NCBI RefSeq assembly: GCF_020882245.1
Contig: NC_083597.1
Coordinates: 60,304,152-60,368,151, forward strand
Length of the DNA stretch: 64,000 nucleotides
Source of the DNA: Rhopalosiphum padi
Lineage: Eukaryota > Arthropoda > Insecta > Hemiptera > Aphididae
Reading direction: 5' to 3'
Positions within the stretch are counted from its first letter, which is position 1. Each line of letters begins with the position of its first letter. A model generated the notes under the pieces. That model saw nothing but the letters and a program-made list of their open reading frames with translations, had not been told where the DNA came from and ran no database searches. Both the position numbers and the translations under genes were made by a program. Of the stretch, positions 49,961 through 64,000 are shown one piece after another.

Positions 49961-52900
49961 AATTCACCTGACATACAATATAAATTTTTTTTAAAAATAA
50001 AATGGAAATGGAATTTTTCTTCCAATTTCAGGGATTTTGACATCCGTATATAATCCTATACCTTGAGCTTGTAGCATTGTCTAATCAACTTTTTGTGCAC
50101 GCAGTTGGGTATTATTAATTCCATTTAGTTCAAATAAATAACATATTATTCACCAATTCACCAGTGAAATGTCACTTAGTTTGTAATTATGACCGAATAA
50201 TATGGGAAATTAGTGCGTTTGAAAAAATTCAAAAAATAAATAAAAAACGGTTTGTGATAAAATTGCACCCGTGAATAAAATCTTAATGACGGCTGACGGA
50301 CACGCAAATCCAGGTGTCTGAAATTGTTCTTATTTAGTTTTCTGTAAACTGACAAAAAAAACATCTATAAAATAAAATATTTACATAGAACTTTGAGTGT
50401 AAAAAGATTTACGGGCATAAAATAAGTGTGTGTGCTTGGAAGAAAGAACTTTCGCTCACAACATTTGTATTGACGACGACGTTGTTGATTGACAGTAACG
50501 AGATTTAAAAAAAAGTAAATCATTAAAACAGTTATCAAAGATGTTGCAGTTGTTTTTCATCTTGAAAAATGTTTATTTTGATTACTGTTACGTTTAGTAC
50601 GGTTATTATTTTTTTCTTTTTGTTCGTTGATATAATAAAATATTAAGTATATTAATGATATTTATACTAATTTATTTTAATTGCACGTAAACAGTATTAC
50701 GTTTATGAAAAATAAAATAAAAACATTTAAAATCTGTTTAATTAATTAACTTGACGAATAAACAGTTAATAACATTTGTATTTATATTTAACATCATGTC
50801 ATGGGAGTATTTTAATTCCAAGCGCATGCTTGAGCATTTTTTTTTTTATAAATAAATAGAGAAAAACAAAAATTCATAAACAATAAGTTTCATAATATTG
50901 TTTGTGGTTAGTTGAGTTTCAAGGTTTTTATTTCAACAATTTTTAAACACAATACTAATAATAATATTCTGACGATTAGATATACATAAAATAGATATAC
51001 AATATAATATTAATACTCATAATAAACATATAATAGAAAATTGAAAAATGTTCTTAGAAAAATGTATTGACATATTAATTAGAAAGTTTTTCACGGGCTA
51101 AATTATAAATTATTAATAAATATTCCTAGTATTTTGGTAAATGTAACACTTTGATGATGACTAATGAGTAAATTCAAAGTAAATACCCATACCATTTTAT
51201 TTGTATTTAAAAAAATATAATAAGTTGACAATCGTTTTAAGCTTAGACACGATGATGACTTAAACTCGTTTAAAATGTATTAGTTTATAGAATGTAATTA
51301 TTAATTATTTTCAAATTAAAAATCTAAAACTATAAATTTTTTAATTTTTAATTTTAGTTAATAATAACATTTTTAAGAACCCACAATAATTTGAATGAGA
51401 GTATTGTTTAAAAACAATATTAAAAGTATGATCAAATTCATCTTAAACTTCGAAATGTGTTTTATTTCATAGAGTATTTGTTACCCATAGTCTTGGTCAT
51501 AGAATTATGACGACGATTTATTATAAACCTTCAAAGTATAAGGTACACTACGGTGACCTATACTAATAGCTCGCACATGGAAATTGTGTATAATGTATGA
51601 GACAAGTTGGGTGATTCGAAAATTACCTACCTATTAGACTATGCCACTAAATTTTATAAAGAAATGTATGTGGGTGGGGGGTGTAATGTCAACGGGGTAA
51701 CTTGTTAATGGGTCTCTACTGTTTGTTTGAATAGTTATTGTCGATCTGCTGCGAATATGTATAAGTTTTTAATAAATATAAGAAATGAACGTTAAGCCCC
51801 TGCAGCGGGTGTGATGCTCAAAATCCGCCAAGTAATCAAATTACGGTGCCAAAGTGACAGAGGGATTTTTTCCCTCGACATGCCAACATTTATTATTATT
51901 GCCGTCACCCTGGATCATTGTTTTTGTTGGTCCTGAGAGATTTGAGGTTTGAAAGCCAATGTTTGAGTTAACACGTGAAAAAGGGGAAAGGTTAAATAGC
52001 AACCGACTCGGAGAGGAAATACATACACGACACACACACACACACACACATATTTATATATATATATATATAAATAGGAACACTGCATACGTTCTTAAGG
52101 GAACCACAGCAGTATAAATTAATTTTTCGGTAAAAGTTTTCGAACGACGTGGGTTAGATGAAGTCAAAAATAAGGGCGCAAGAAGACAAAGGCTTATATA
52201 TGTTTTATATTTGGTACAAAAACGAAAGAAAATACTTATCTCGGTAGAGCGTTTTTATTGTAGTCATTATATTGTTGTACGTTCCTTGAATCCTTAACTA
52301 TAGTCTAGTTTTTACACGCGTGAAAATAATAATATGTGTTTTTTTCCTTCCGTTTGAATTCCGTAAAATTTATTCTCCGGCCGAATGTGAACTCGTATAC
52401 CGTTGTATGGGTACAAAATGTGACACTGAGATCGTTATTACAAAATATCGTAAATAACAAAAACACGTATTAATTTCAATATAAAAGTTTAGTTAGTTTT
52501 TACGTCTACGCCGAGTGAGTTTTCGTGAATCTGAGACCTTTAATATATATATCAATATCATAAATATAAATTTTAAATTCGTTTCTTTGATATAGTGTTT
52601 CGGATAGAAAGATCCGTAGTTCACATTTCGTGAATATTAAGTGACGTTACAAGAACTGGGAGTTTACCGAGTAAAAAATATTGGATCGTCGGATGACTAT
52701 TATAAGTGTCGATTGGCGGCCTGAAAAACATAATTTAATTGTTATAATTGAAATTTCTGTGTTCATCATAATATTATGTTTAGGGGTAGAACTGCACCTT
52801 ATATAGATGGTAGATTATTATGCATACGTTGATGATAGTTACAACGCGGCGTATTGAAATTAATTCTAAACCTTAACGGGTACGTGTAAATTTCTTAAAA

Positions 52901-54188
52901 AGCATTATCGTTTTTATTACGTAAAATAGCGTAGTTTATATCCGAAGACGTTTCATCTTTTCATTATATCTGTTCATCACTCATTGATGATTAGACATAC
53001 AGTCTGCTAAAGCGCTATGCTTAAAAAAATGGGTTGATGTACCTAAGCCATTGACGCGTTTGATCTGATATAATCGTTATTGCGATAAAGGGTCGTTTGT
53101 GTTAATGTCCCAAGCGGCGTTGTTATAATAATGTGAACTAATATTCGTATTTCTATACAGATGATAACCTGTGTAAGCGTTTAGTCACTGATTTCAGCTA
53201 GTTATAGCAGTTTAGTAAACCGACCGGGTTCACGAGTTTTTTTTTTTTAACATTTAAACGCAATCGATTTCTCAGTAAAAAATTAAAATAACTTTAACCC
53301 ATTGTTTGGAACGAATATCGATGTCACTTTGCTATTTTTTCTTAGGTCCGTATCATATTCACCCGTGAAAAGTCGTCTATCTCAAACTCGTATAATGTTT
53401 TCTCACCATCCAATTATATTTCGGCGGTTAGGTTGTTGATATAGAGAAATGCCAGTGTAATATCCTGTTAAACATATATTATAAATATTTTTTTTAAATT
53501 TGGACCATATATATATTATATGCTTTTGTAACTAAACAGGTAAATGTAGTCAATACCATTGCAGATATTTATTATTTTGATTTTTTGATTCCACGTATCA
53601 AAATGATCAGCTATTCATTATTTGTGATCGTTTTAAAATACACTATGGCTGGTTAACGGATGAACAGATTGTTATTTTTATGATGAACATTATGCATGGT
53701 TATGAAATACAAACAATACTTTTAAATATAATACATAGAAAAGACTTATTATCATTGTTTTTCATATCAACATACGATTTTTCTATAATTATTTGACGAT
53801 AGGAAGGGATAAATGATTGAACAAAGTCAATCATTTTCTAAATAATGAATATATATTACTTCAATTGAATTGTAACGTACACGCATATCGGGTTCAATTG
53901 TGTTTCGTTATGCATAAATATAAAATTGTTATTTTGTTGACATTTTAACATTCATTATTATTTTTTAATATATGTATGTGTACAATGTACATATGCCAAC
54001 TGTGAGTATAATTACTACTGCATATTATATATTATTCGTGTTCTAATTCTTTTTCATTAATAATATACATTTTGTCTAGCAAAAAGTTTTTATTGTGTAT
54101 AAAATTTATATAATTTTCACAATAGTTAATTTGACAGTAGTTATTTTTTATAAATTTGACAGTACATTCATACGATTTACGAAGATTC
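49961..54188. other. A+T-rich stretch without a supported gene
   Basis: No coding region was recognised. A CA/TA compound microsatellite lies at 52031-52073. Slightly CpG-richer words occur at 51780-52700, but there is no convincing exon. Confidence 0.4.
52031..52073. repeat. CA and TA compound microsatellite
   Basis: Ten CA units, a short spacer, then about nine TA units. Confidence 0.9.
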
Positions 54189-54528
54189 CATCGGCGTCTC
54201 CAGAGGGAGGGGATAAGACAGGGCACTTGTCTCCCTGGAATTTTAAATTTGTTTTCTCAAGTATTATTTATTACGCGTCAATTTAGTAGACACAGAATAC
54301 TTTAATTGTTGATAAATAGTATACAACTCTCTTTACTAATAATTGGATTATTGCATCTTATCGTAGTTTGAGTACTCTGTTTAATAATAATACCTAATTT
54401 TAATAATGCAATGTAATAATGACGAAACATAATAATGTACTAGAAATAAAATGTATAAAAAATATTCATTTATTTTTTAAACAAATATTGCCCCTCCTCA
54501 CCATAGAAAAATTTCTAAGGACGCCCAT
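54189..54528. mobile_element. Candidate short TIR element (about 340 bases)
   Basis: The left end reads CATCGGCGTCTCCAGAGGGA. The complement of the right end reads CATGGGCGTCCTTAGAAA, and GAGGAGGGGCA lies inside it where the left end has GAGGGAGGGGA. The ends thus form imperfect inverted repeats around A+T-rich sequence without coding, as in a non-autonomous DNA transposon. The family and target-site duplication could not be assigned. Confidence 0.35.
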
Positions 54529-55740
54529 GAAGGTTTTTAAGACTTCAAGTGTCACATATCATATACTATCGTTAAAATTATTAAGATGTAAAAATTTAAT
54601 TATTATAATTATTATTGAAAAGGAAGAATATACTAGTTATTACTTGTGTTCAATAAATAGTTACCTAATTATAATTATTTCTCAATGAAGTAGTAATGGT
54701 AAAAATGAAAAGGGTAGAGAGAAGACTGTTAAGGATGTTTTAAAAACCACGAGGGATTTAATACCGTAATTATATTCGTAAATAATGTGTGTTGTAATTA
54801 ATTTGATGTTAACTAATTTTAGATGAATTTAAAATATACGTAAAATTCATATTGAACAGTTCATAGACTTCTGATTCTAAAGTTTGATTTTCAGATCATG
54901 TTACCTTAAGTAATGTATATAGCGTACTTTTAATAATACTGTGAGTTGTGCTTATGTGAAATATATGACACTACTGACCGTAAAAAACGATCCTTGTCTA
55001 AATATAGGTACCATGCCAACTACCCACATGGTTAAAATTGAATTCGATACGTTTAATATCGGACAACATTACTCATCCAATAACAGTTTAAAATTGTTTT
55101 ATAATTACTGTTATTAAAATTTCAAACAGTCATTAATATATTTTATTGCACAACGTTTATACTTATGTTATAAGACTCACGTCCGTATATTGAATAAATA
55201 CATTTGTATAAACGAAACAATAAAATATTATTTCAAGACATTTTAAATTAAGTTTGAATACACGTTATAATATATTTATATAATGTGTGTATAATACGAA
55301 TAGTATAGTAACAGTATAGTGAATAAAGTTTTATAAAATTAGTATACATAATAATATTATAAAAGTTTAAATATAATTAACTGTCAAATATTTTTTGGTT
55401 TTTTTTTTGATAAGTCCAAAATGTAATATTCACCAATGTATTTCGTTTGACCCGAAGTAAATTTGTTATATTCGACCCCCGTGAAGTAATTCCTTTTCAA
55501 CAGGGTTACAACGTATTTTCCACAGTGATTTTGTTTTAATTTTCCAACCCTTTTTTTATTGTGTAATAAGAACGAACCATTGAGGTTTTATTGGATAAAT
55601 TGAAATTATATGTTGTGGACAAAAAGTATTTTGGCCAGGACTCGTGTTTATTAATCAGGGTAGTGATGAAAAACCATTAAAACTTTAATGTTAGACGGGT
55701 GTGTGGTAAATGAAAACAATGTAGAATATGTCATTATTAA
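54529..55740. other. A+T-rich stretch without a supported gene
   Basis: Nothing was recognised. Confidence 0.4.
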
Positions 55741-55877
55741 TGACTACCAGACTCAAACACGAGGTTCAGCAGACCCGCTGTGCGTTTGCTAATTGAGGTA
55801 GTCGAGCCCCTCTCTGTGCCACCAATAAGAGACGTGAGGTGAAACGCCTTTTTAGATGGCTGACAAAAAAAAAAAAT
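55741..55877 (+). mobile_element. Candidate SINE-like or retro-inserted fragment with A tail
   Basis: About 120 bases of balanced composition (containing GAGGTTCAGCAGACCCGCTG and GTAGTCGAGCCCCTC) end in TGAC followed by about 13 A. The composition differs sharply from both flanks. GTCGAGCCC is faintly like an RNA polymerase III B box, but no matching A box was found. Confidence 0.25.
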
Positions 55878-57017
55878 AATTAATCAAATCGGAATAAACA
55901 TTTACGAATATTAAATATATATTACTATAAACGTACCAAACGTTACGTTTGACGGATAAATTAATAAAATAAATATTGAATTTTAATAATGAGTGTCTGT
56001 CATGATATCATAATTAATCTTGTTCTCAAAACAGTTAAATACTAGCAAAAAAAATAAAATAAATAAATAATACAATGTGTATAAATAAAAATCAAATTAG
56101 TATAGCAATGACTCTATTAGATGATTCAAAATAGTTCCGAAAGAAAAACATAAAATATCAAATTTTTGACATCAACTCTTTCAAACAGCATAGATCTTTG
56201 TAAAAATACGAGAATTTCAATGGTTTCTTGATAAATATGAATAATAATTAAGTAAATAAACGTTTAATGGATGAAGTGTTAATTTTATGAAGTATACAAT
56301 ATCTGTATTCTTTGAGAGTTAAAGATTTTTAACACTAATTTAAAACAGGTTAATTGCATATGTACCATTTTTGGAACATTGATAATTTACCATTAAATGT
56401 AACACAAACAAATCAAATATGACCATCACACTAAGTACCTAAAACTTTATAAAAAATTATGATATTTTTATTTTAGTTTAATACGTGATTATAATTTATA
56501 ATTTTCTAACGAAATTATAAAATAATGGCTACGAAATATTTTCCTGTGTTCAAATCGTATTAACGTGTATTATTTTTGGTAAATATGACATTATTTGACA
56601 AAGACTTCAGTGTACCAATTATAGTGCACAAAAACTTATAGGGAAAACAGCAATGTATTAAAAATGGTACACTTATAGCTCACAAGATAATGTACCGAAA
56701 AATAATGCAGCGAATAATCTGTTAAGTACCTAAGTATGTAATCTATTCTAATTAAAGGTGTAAAAAACATATGAACCAAAAATCACGTTAAGTGAAAAGT
56801 TTCATAAATTTAATTGCTCATGTTGAAAGTATCAAATGACAATAAAAGCAAAATCTATAACACAGACAACCAACAATAAAGTCAATTGTTGCATTATTGT
56901 GTATAAATAAATTTTTTTAATAGTAATACCATTATTTTTGAATAACGTTGAATTTCTTAAAATAATAAAATATACTTTCTTCCTAAAAACAAAAAAATTA
57001 ATATTCAGATTTATATA

Positions 57018-57062
<45 letters not shown>

Positions 57063-60000
57063 GAGCGAATATAATGAACGTTGAACTACCAGTTGGATTT
57101 TTAAAAATGTTTTTAATATTATATGGTCAGTATTGGTCACTGCTAACCTATACTAGTTTAATGCGGGAGCGTTACCATGTTTGTGTTGATTATATGAATA
57201 TCTAAGTTATAGTTAAACGGGTACACAGTTTTAAATTAAATTTACACATTAATAAAATAAAATGTTCAAAACTGTGTTCAGTAGGTACGTATCGTTTTTA
57301 AAGTAATGATATGGTTTACGTGTGTTGTAGGTATCCATAACTCGGCGGCGTGTCTAGTATCTTACATCTCCAAAGAGACCTGTTGTTCATTTAATCGAGT
57401 GCACTGCCGGTCGAACGAAAGAAAAAAACAAAATAAATGAAAAAAAAAACATATCTTTATTAACTGATTTGATGTAGGTACCGACTGTTGTATTATAATT
57501 ATTTCTTTATTTTTACGAAATTTATTTTTATTCGTATGCCCCAAGGAATGTGCGCACTTGTCACACATTATGCAGTGTTTCTTACTCTATTGCGTACAAA
57601 AATGCCTGAACACAATATAGTGGCCGCGCGGTACGATGTGATTAACGCACATAATATTAATTTGGTTTTACTGATTTTTACTCAATAGTGTTTTTTATGT
57701 TAATTTTAAGTACATTAATGGTGCAATCAAACTATTTATGTTTGAAAAAATTATATATTTAATATTTTTATATCAATTAAATACAAATATGCCAGGGTAT
57801 TTCCGATAAAAACAAATGAACATGTTTATTTACAAGTTGATTAAAACCATGGGGTGCATAATATATTGCGTATTTATGTGTCATGAAAATAAAATTATTT
57901 ATAAGAATATTCAAACGAACTCAATAATAGGGTTTTAATTAAGCTTTCGACACAAAGAGATAAGAAGAGATAATAAGGTACCTTTTATGCTTTTAAATTA
58001 AATATATTTTCATTTGATCATCTTAGTATCTACAGAAGTAAGTAACATACATTTTATTTTTAATCACACGTGTCAACTACAACTATATCAAACTATTTCA
58101 TACTAATTCACATCTGTATTATACCATAGTATAAAACACTATTTACCTATAACCTACAGTTTTTCATTATCAATCCTTAGAATAAATATTTCTGATTTTA
58201 AATGACATTTTATACAATTCTCAATAGAAATCCTTTATAATATTCTCTTTGTGAATCTGTGTCTTCTTAGAACTATGGTATAGGTAGTAGCAAATACTTG
58301 GCGTGTAAATATTTTAGTTTTGTATGTTATCAATTGATCATCAATCATACAAGATTCTCACGAAACTAATATAGTAGTTGTATCAAAACTTTTTTCATGA
58401 TTATATTAAGGTTTTTATAATAATTACTATTTATATAGAATTATTATTTAAACGTATTAATAAATATTCAACATAAAAAGTACAATGTAAGTAAATATAA
58501 AATAATATTGATATAGATACAATTGATATGGCACAATGAATGTTTTCAATTAATAAAACTTTAAAAAATTCAAATTTAATTAATACAAAATTAGTAGTTT
58601 TTTGGAACAATTTATAATAATAGTAAATATTCATATGATAAAAACTCTGTCAAGATAATGTTGATTTGAATACTTTTATTTCTTGTGTTTGTCTAGAAAA
58701 TTCGCATAATGTGATTGCTTTATTTATTCAATACATTTTTTATGCTAGAAAAACAACCTAAAAAACGATAAGCAAGTACATGGTATAAATACAAATTTTA
58801 ATATTGCTTCAAAATTTAATGATTTATAAAGTATAATGACTATTGATGAATAAAATTATAAAATATTGGTTTAAAATTTAAAAACAGTTCTTGAAATTTG
58901 TTTAACAATATAATGTTGTTAATATAATTGTTTAGTTTTAAAATAAAATACTAAAATATTAAAACTTTTTTGTAAAGTTGTAAATCTATTGAAATGTGAA
59001 AAAATAATTAATATGTTTAAATAATTGTTAACGTCAAGGCACAAGATCTAGAACACATCATTCATCTTGACTGTTTTCGTCTAAATATTATTGTCATATA
59101 ATTATAGAACGTATTGTACTATTATTCTAAAGGGTTCTTACCCGTTTATAAATGATTAAATAAATAACTAATTTATATAGTATATTACTACAGCGTGTGA
59201 TCTACACCTATAGCAAATGATACTGTTATATTTGTAGGTGTTTAAGACTTGATTACATTTATATTACCATTAGACAATAAATAGATATATATATAAATAA
59301 TATTCATCAGAAATCCTTACGGTTATTTGAACAAAAATAATCTAGCTTTAAAATATAAGACCGATTGCGATCGAAGCGTTGGTCGATTGTAGATTTCTGC
59401 ACGAGTGCTTTAAGAAGGTCGTAATTTTCAAATTTCTGAATAGATGTGCTTTTGGAATTTATACTAATAATGATTGTCCCAAGATGCAGTTAGTCCGTTG
59501 AATACTAACACTTAATATTAGGGTAGCTAAAAAGTGAATTTTGACTTAAAGAAAAACTTTCATTCGCGTACCTTTTTTTTGTTTGTAATTCATGGACTTC
59601 ATGTATTGATTAACAGTGGGATGCGGAGATAAATGTGGTTGAATATTAGGCGCTCAATAATTCATTGAAGTTGATTATTGTTAGTATTAATGGGCGTACA
59701 GTATACCGCTGTCCGTGTAATCATATTGTGTAGTTGTGACTATTTACAATTTTAATTAAAAAAAAAAAGAAAACCCAAAATGTTCAAGTTATTATTATTT
59801 TACTTATGATTCATTGAATTATGATGATGAATATGTATTATTTTTTTCTTATAAAATTGATCACTAACCAGTAACAAGTTTGAGTTTCATTAAGTCACGT
59901 GACATTTTTTTTTCAAGCTATACGATTGTTTTCTTTATATTATAATTGACGAGTATGACTTTATCACAAATGCAATTGTTTTGCTTATACATTTTTTTTT

Positions 60001-63000
60001 AGATGATGTGCATATATTTTATTTTGAACGTTTGCCATAAAGGTCATTATTGCCATTATTCGTGTGTTCTCCCTTAGAATAGTATAATCGAACAACATCC
60101 GTCTGCTATACATGTGACAATAACCATATTAGTGGTATTTACTGAGGGGCGTAGTACAACTTAGTCACCATTAATTATCCGGAAACTGTTCAGTTCGCGT
60201 TTCTCATGATATATAATTAATTTAAAAATAGGTAGGTAATAACCATTCTTAAGATTTTGAGAAAAATTTTATGATGTTTTAAATTATTATTAGGTAATGT
60301 GATATTATGTTAATAATAAAATAATAAACCTATACATTATATATTAAATTTGTACTAACATAACACCGTAAAATAATTACATTGAAATTATAATAAGATA
60401 TACTAATTTAAAATTGCAATGCATTTGGTGTAGCAATGACTAAAAAAAAAATAGTGTTTTTGTAATTGATTAAAAATTATTTTGTTTGATAAAAGAACGT
60501 TATTAGCCGTTTAGTGAATCATAAAGTACATTGCTATATTATTATAACATAATAATTATACAGTAGCTTTGACAGTGTGTGGAAATGTCGAGAATCAAGT
60601 GACAACTGTAGTGAATTTAATTATAATACATTAATATGTGTATGAACTAAGAGGGTTATTATTTATTACATTACAATAATAGTTAAATGATTACGGTTTA
60701 ATGGACATCATGACGTGTAAAGTTCCAGCGAAACGTTAATATTATTACATTTTGCTCAAATAATAGAGAATACATAAGTGAACGCATTTTTTTATTTATA
60801 TAATTACCCAATTTAATATGGTTTATTATTTGTATTGTTCTATACAATAGAAATTAAAAATTATGTCTGGTTTATTTGACCGGTTTAAAATACAATTTTT
60901 TGGTTGTTTTTAAATTTATATTTTTTAAGTACCACAATCACATTTAATTTTCGTTATTTAATATATTTTTTATATATATATATATATTATTTTATACAAT
61001 ATATTTATGGCATACATGTTTATATTGTGTATACGATATTTTATAGCTACTAAATATTGAAAAACATTTTTACTGAAAATACATTACTTATAGTGTAAGA
61101 CGTTTTACGTATTTTTCGATGTATTAAATATTATTTAATCAAAATAATTACAAACACAAGTATACAATGGGTTAAATTAAATTATAATTTAATATTAAAT
61201 TTGGACCTCTGACAAATATTTTAATCTATAATAATATCTTGCAAAACATGCATATAATTTTATCCTAGTTATGCTATAATATACTTAAATTAAAAAAAAA
61301 TTATTTTATTATTTATGTTTTTTATTTTAACTCATTAGAAAACATTTTCATGGATAATTAATTTTAAGTTAAATATCATTAAATCTGGAATTCAATTTCA
61401 TTGGGATTTCTATGTATTTTTATTTATTTTAATTGAGTATACCATGATTACTATGTTATAACATAAAATATATACTATAGGTAATATTGAATAGGTCGAT
61501 AAGTATAATTTTCAAATCTACGTAGATTATATGTGCATATAGATGGTATATACGATTAAAAGGGTAGAATATATTATTATACTACAGTTGATCATTAAAA
61601 TTCTTCAAAGGTGAAAGTTTGGCAAAATTCTATTTCAATAACTTAACTTTAACGAAACTTAAATCTATTTAGCGTTAACTTTGAATACGTAAATTGATAG
61701 ATTTATTCATTGAACAATATTCAAATTAAATTAGTAGACATTTTGTTTGTTTAAAATATAAAAGTGATAAAAAAAATGAATAATTTCTCGTGTATTTATA
61801 TGTACTTATTTTAAATTGTTTTGTTATTAGCTGGACTACTACAACTAATCATGTAGTTATTTGTTTTACTTGAAAATGTTATTATTTTACAATAAAAAAA
61901 TAATACGCTGATTTTTACAGGACTTTGAATATTTTAAATTTTTGTTGAAAAAAATAATTTGTTTTTAATAGTTTTATAGATTGGTTGAATATTAATAAAG
62001 TAAAGTTGAATGTGTATTCGATTTACTTAAGTTATAGCTTATAATTATGTTGTCTTCGTTTGACGCTGCGGCCAATAACTTAATCAACTATCTATGCATT
62101 TCAAGTACTATAGATATTAAGTATTAGATTAAAGTATGAGCGAAGTGATTGAAATTGTTGGTCTTATGATCTTGTTTTTTCCCAGAATATCCATTAGCAT
62201 TTATTGCGGTAAAAAAGTTATTCAAAAAGATTCTTATAGAGCCTTTTTGTCAGTATTACATTTAATACAGATATTTTAGGTATTTTTTTCAGAAATCATG
62301 TAGAAAACTCGGGTTTAATTCCAAGATTCGAGAAAAACTTTGTACATGTATTACGTCTTGTTAAAAATCCGAAGACTTTAATTTTTCTGATTATTTATTT
62401 ATTTTTTTTTTTTTTTTTTATAAACTACCCTAAGGCATCTTTATTTAAATAACCAGAGGTCTTTATAAATACAATACATAAAGGATGTATAGTATACACG
62501 GTATACATAATAGTCAATAAATAATAAATAGTATGATATAACAGTTATACTAAGTAGGTATACAAATTTGTATGTATACATGAACATGTTTGGGTTATAC
62601 CTCCAATGAGGTAAACCCTATACCTATTATTTATTTTTGTAATATTTAATTATATCGTGTAATCAAAAAACTTATTTCACCATTTTTATGGTCTATACCT
62701 AGTTCATTTTAATAATTTGTTTTTTATCGCTAATATTTTTAAATTTTAAATGTTTAAATTTATACAATCTAATTACCTGAAGGCATTATATTTTTAAAAC
62801 AATTTGTTATAATAATTTAATTTCATAAGTTGTTTTATGTTTATGGAAGAGTTTAATGTTTGAATTATGGCTAAATTTTGTTTTAGAAACTATGATTTTA
62901 TTATTAATTAATAATAAAAATAAAAATTGTAAATTTGGATTTATGATTATTGAATTAAAAATTGGTATTTACGCAAAAAAAATTATATATTAAACATATT

Positions 63001-63215
63001 TTTTAAAACGTCATTATAATAGTTTTTAATAGATTATAGGACGAATTTATTTTTTGTTTTAGTTTTGTATTGCGATGTGCGATGTATTTTTAGTTAGATT
63101 ATTTGTGGATTTATATTAAGAATATTTCAACTATTAAGTTTTGGGAAATTAAAAATAATATTACGATATAATTATTCATAACCATTTTATTTTTAATTTA
63201 ATTTTTAATTTTTAA
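55878..63215. other. A+T-rich stretch without a supported gene
   Basis: No gene was recognised. It includes a TA tract at 57021-57058, a slightly CpG-richer patch at 57340-57660 without a convincing exon, a TA tract near 60970-60990 and a T tract at 62401-62419. The first receptor exons, if inside the window, would have to lie here or at 46.2-55 kb, but no ATD-like frame was found. Confidence 0.4.
57021..57058. repeat. TA microsatellite
   Basis: About nineteen uninterrupted TA units. Confidence 0.9.
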
Positions 63216-63839
63216 TTTATTTTAACTGTATTGTATACAAATTTTGAGTTAAAAATGATTGAAAAAAAACATATAAATGTCCATTAATATTAACAATGAT
63301 GTAACATACACCTATTATTGCTGATAACCACGTAAATCCGTTTACAATAATTGTCATCGCTTGAAAACTGTTTGTAACGCTGCCTTGTGTAGATTTATAC
63401 GTACTACGTACACAACACCCAGTCACTGTAGTATAATATTGCCTGTATTTAAAAAAAACCTGAGAGGGAAAACCTCTGTTGTACAGTAAGTGTCAACCTC
63501 GACATCGATCAGTAAGTCACTGTAGTGTTAGTATTAATTAAAATTCAATGATGTATAATTGGATATGAATAACGATAACGAAGACATTCAGTCTATATTA
63601 CTTAACATATTTTATAATATATTAATATTACAGTTATAAAGTAATTTATTTTAATGTAAGGTAGGTATAAATGTAGGTCGAATTAATTCCGAAAACATTG
63701 CATTTAATAATGTTATTGAGTGTATATTATATAATAATATACAATACAAGTTTCAAGTACCCACGAATAATAATATATTTAAATCATAAAAAATTAACTA
63801 GAATCGTTATTTTTGATTTAAATATATAATTATGACCAA

Positions 63840-64000
63840 ATTTAAACTTAAAATGTTTATAAAAAACTGCGAGAAACCTGGAGTTAAATTTTCAATCCTT
63901 AGTTATAAAAATTGAACATTTAATGGATTTTTAATAAAAAATATTCGTGATTTTTGCGATTTTAACGAACTTTATCAAAATTTAAATTGTAAATGCTTAT
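63840..64000 (+). repeat. Dispersed repeat, copy 4 (cut by window end)
   Basis: AATATTCGTGATTTTTGCGA followed by AAACTTTATCAAAATTTAAA resembles the interior of copy 1 near 14035-14090 (TTTTCGTGGTTTTGACAAA, then TTTATAAAAATTTGAAAA). The element appears to continue past the window end. Confidence 0.35.

Overview
This window looks like nuclear DNA from a hemipteran insect, most likely an aphid. It is strongly A+T-rich, has introns with GT/AG borders, carries many microsatellites, and contains several repeats that resemble abundant aphid repeats. No bacterial-style operons, rRNA, tRNA or CRISPR arrays were seen. The species assignment is an inference.

Two multi-exon protein genes can be supported, and they converge. 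On the + strand, positions 1521-6685 carry a four-exon gene for a 373-residue protein that I do not recognise. It has a basic nuclear-signal-like stretch, the hexapeptide DSGYNT (a beta-TrCP-type phosphodegron) and an all-helical-looking C-terminal half. On the - strand, positions 46194 down to 7356 carry thirteen exons of a kainate-type ionotropic glutamate receptor. The visible part is 844 residues: most of the amino-terminal domain, both halves of the glutamate-binding domain, all membrane segments and the C-tail. Only the signal peptide and roughly the first 80-100 residues are missing, and they probably lie beyond position 64000 or in an exon I could not see. The two stop codons are about 670 bases apart.

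The receptor keeps the residues that bind glutamate, but its pore loop is unusual. The Q/R site, where most relatives encode Gln (some edited to Arg at RNA level), is an in-genome Lys codon (AAA at 9432-9434). The following filter residues and the end of M3 are altered too. This is the most interesting observation in the window: a receptor predicted to bind glutamate but with an altered permeation path.

Most of the remaining sequence is intron or upstream DNA. A 25.3 kb intron (20214-45499) holds CpG-dense islands at about 28.65-29.54 kb and 35.9-37.15 kb, a short + strand ORF for a single-pass membrane peptide (29567-29737), two hAT-like terminal sequences, a 96-base CA repeat, and copies of a dispersed repeat that also occurs at 13.3-14.5 kb and at the right edge. 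The 46.2-64 kb segment upstream of the first visible receptor exon has one orphan ORF (47275-47563), a short TIR element, a SINE-like patch and otherwise plain A+T-rich DNA.
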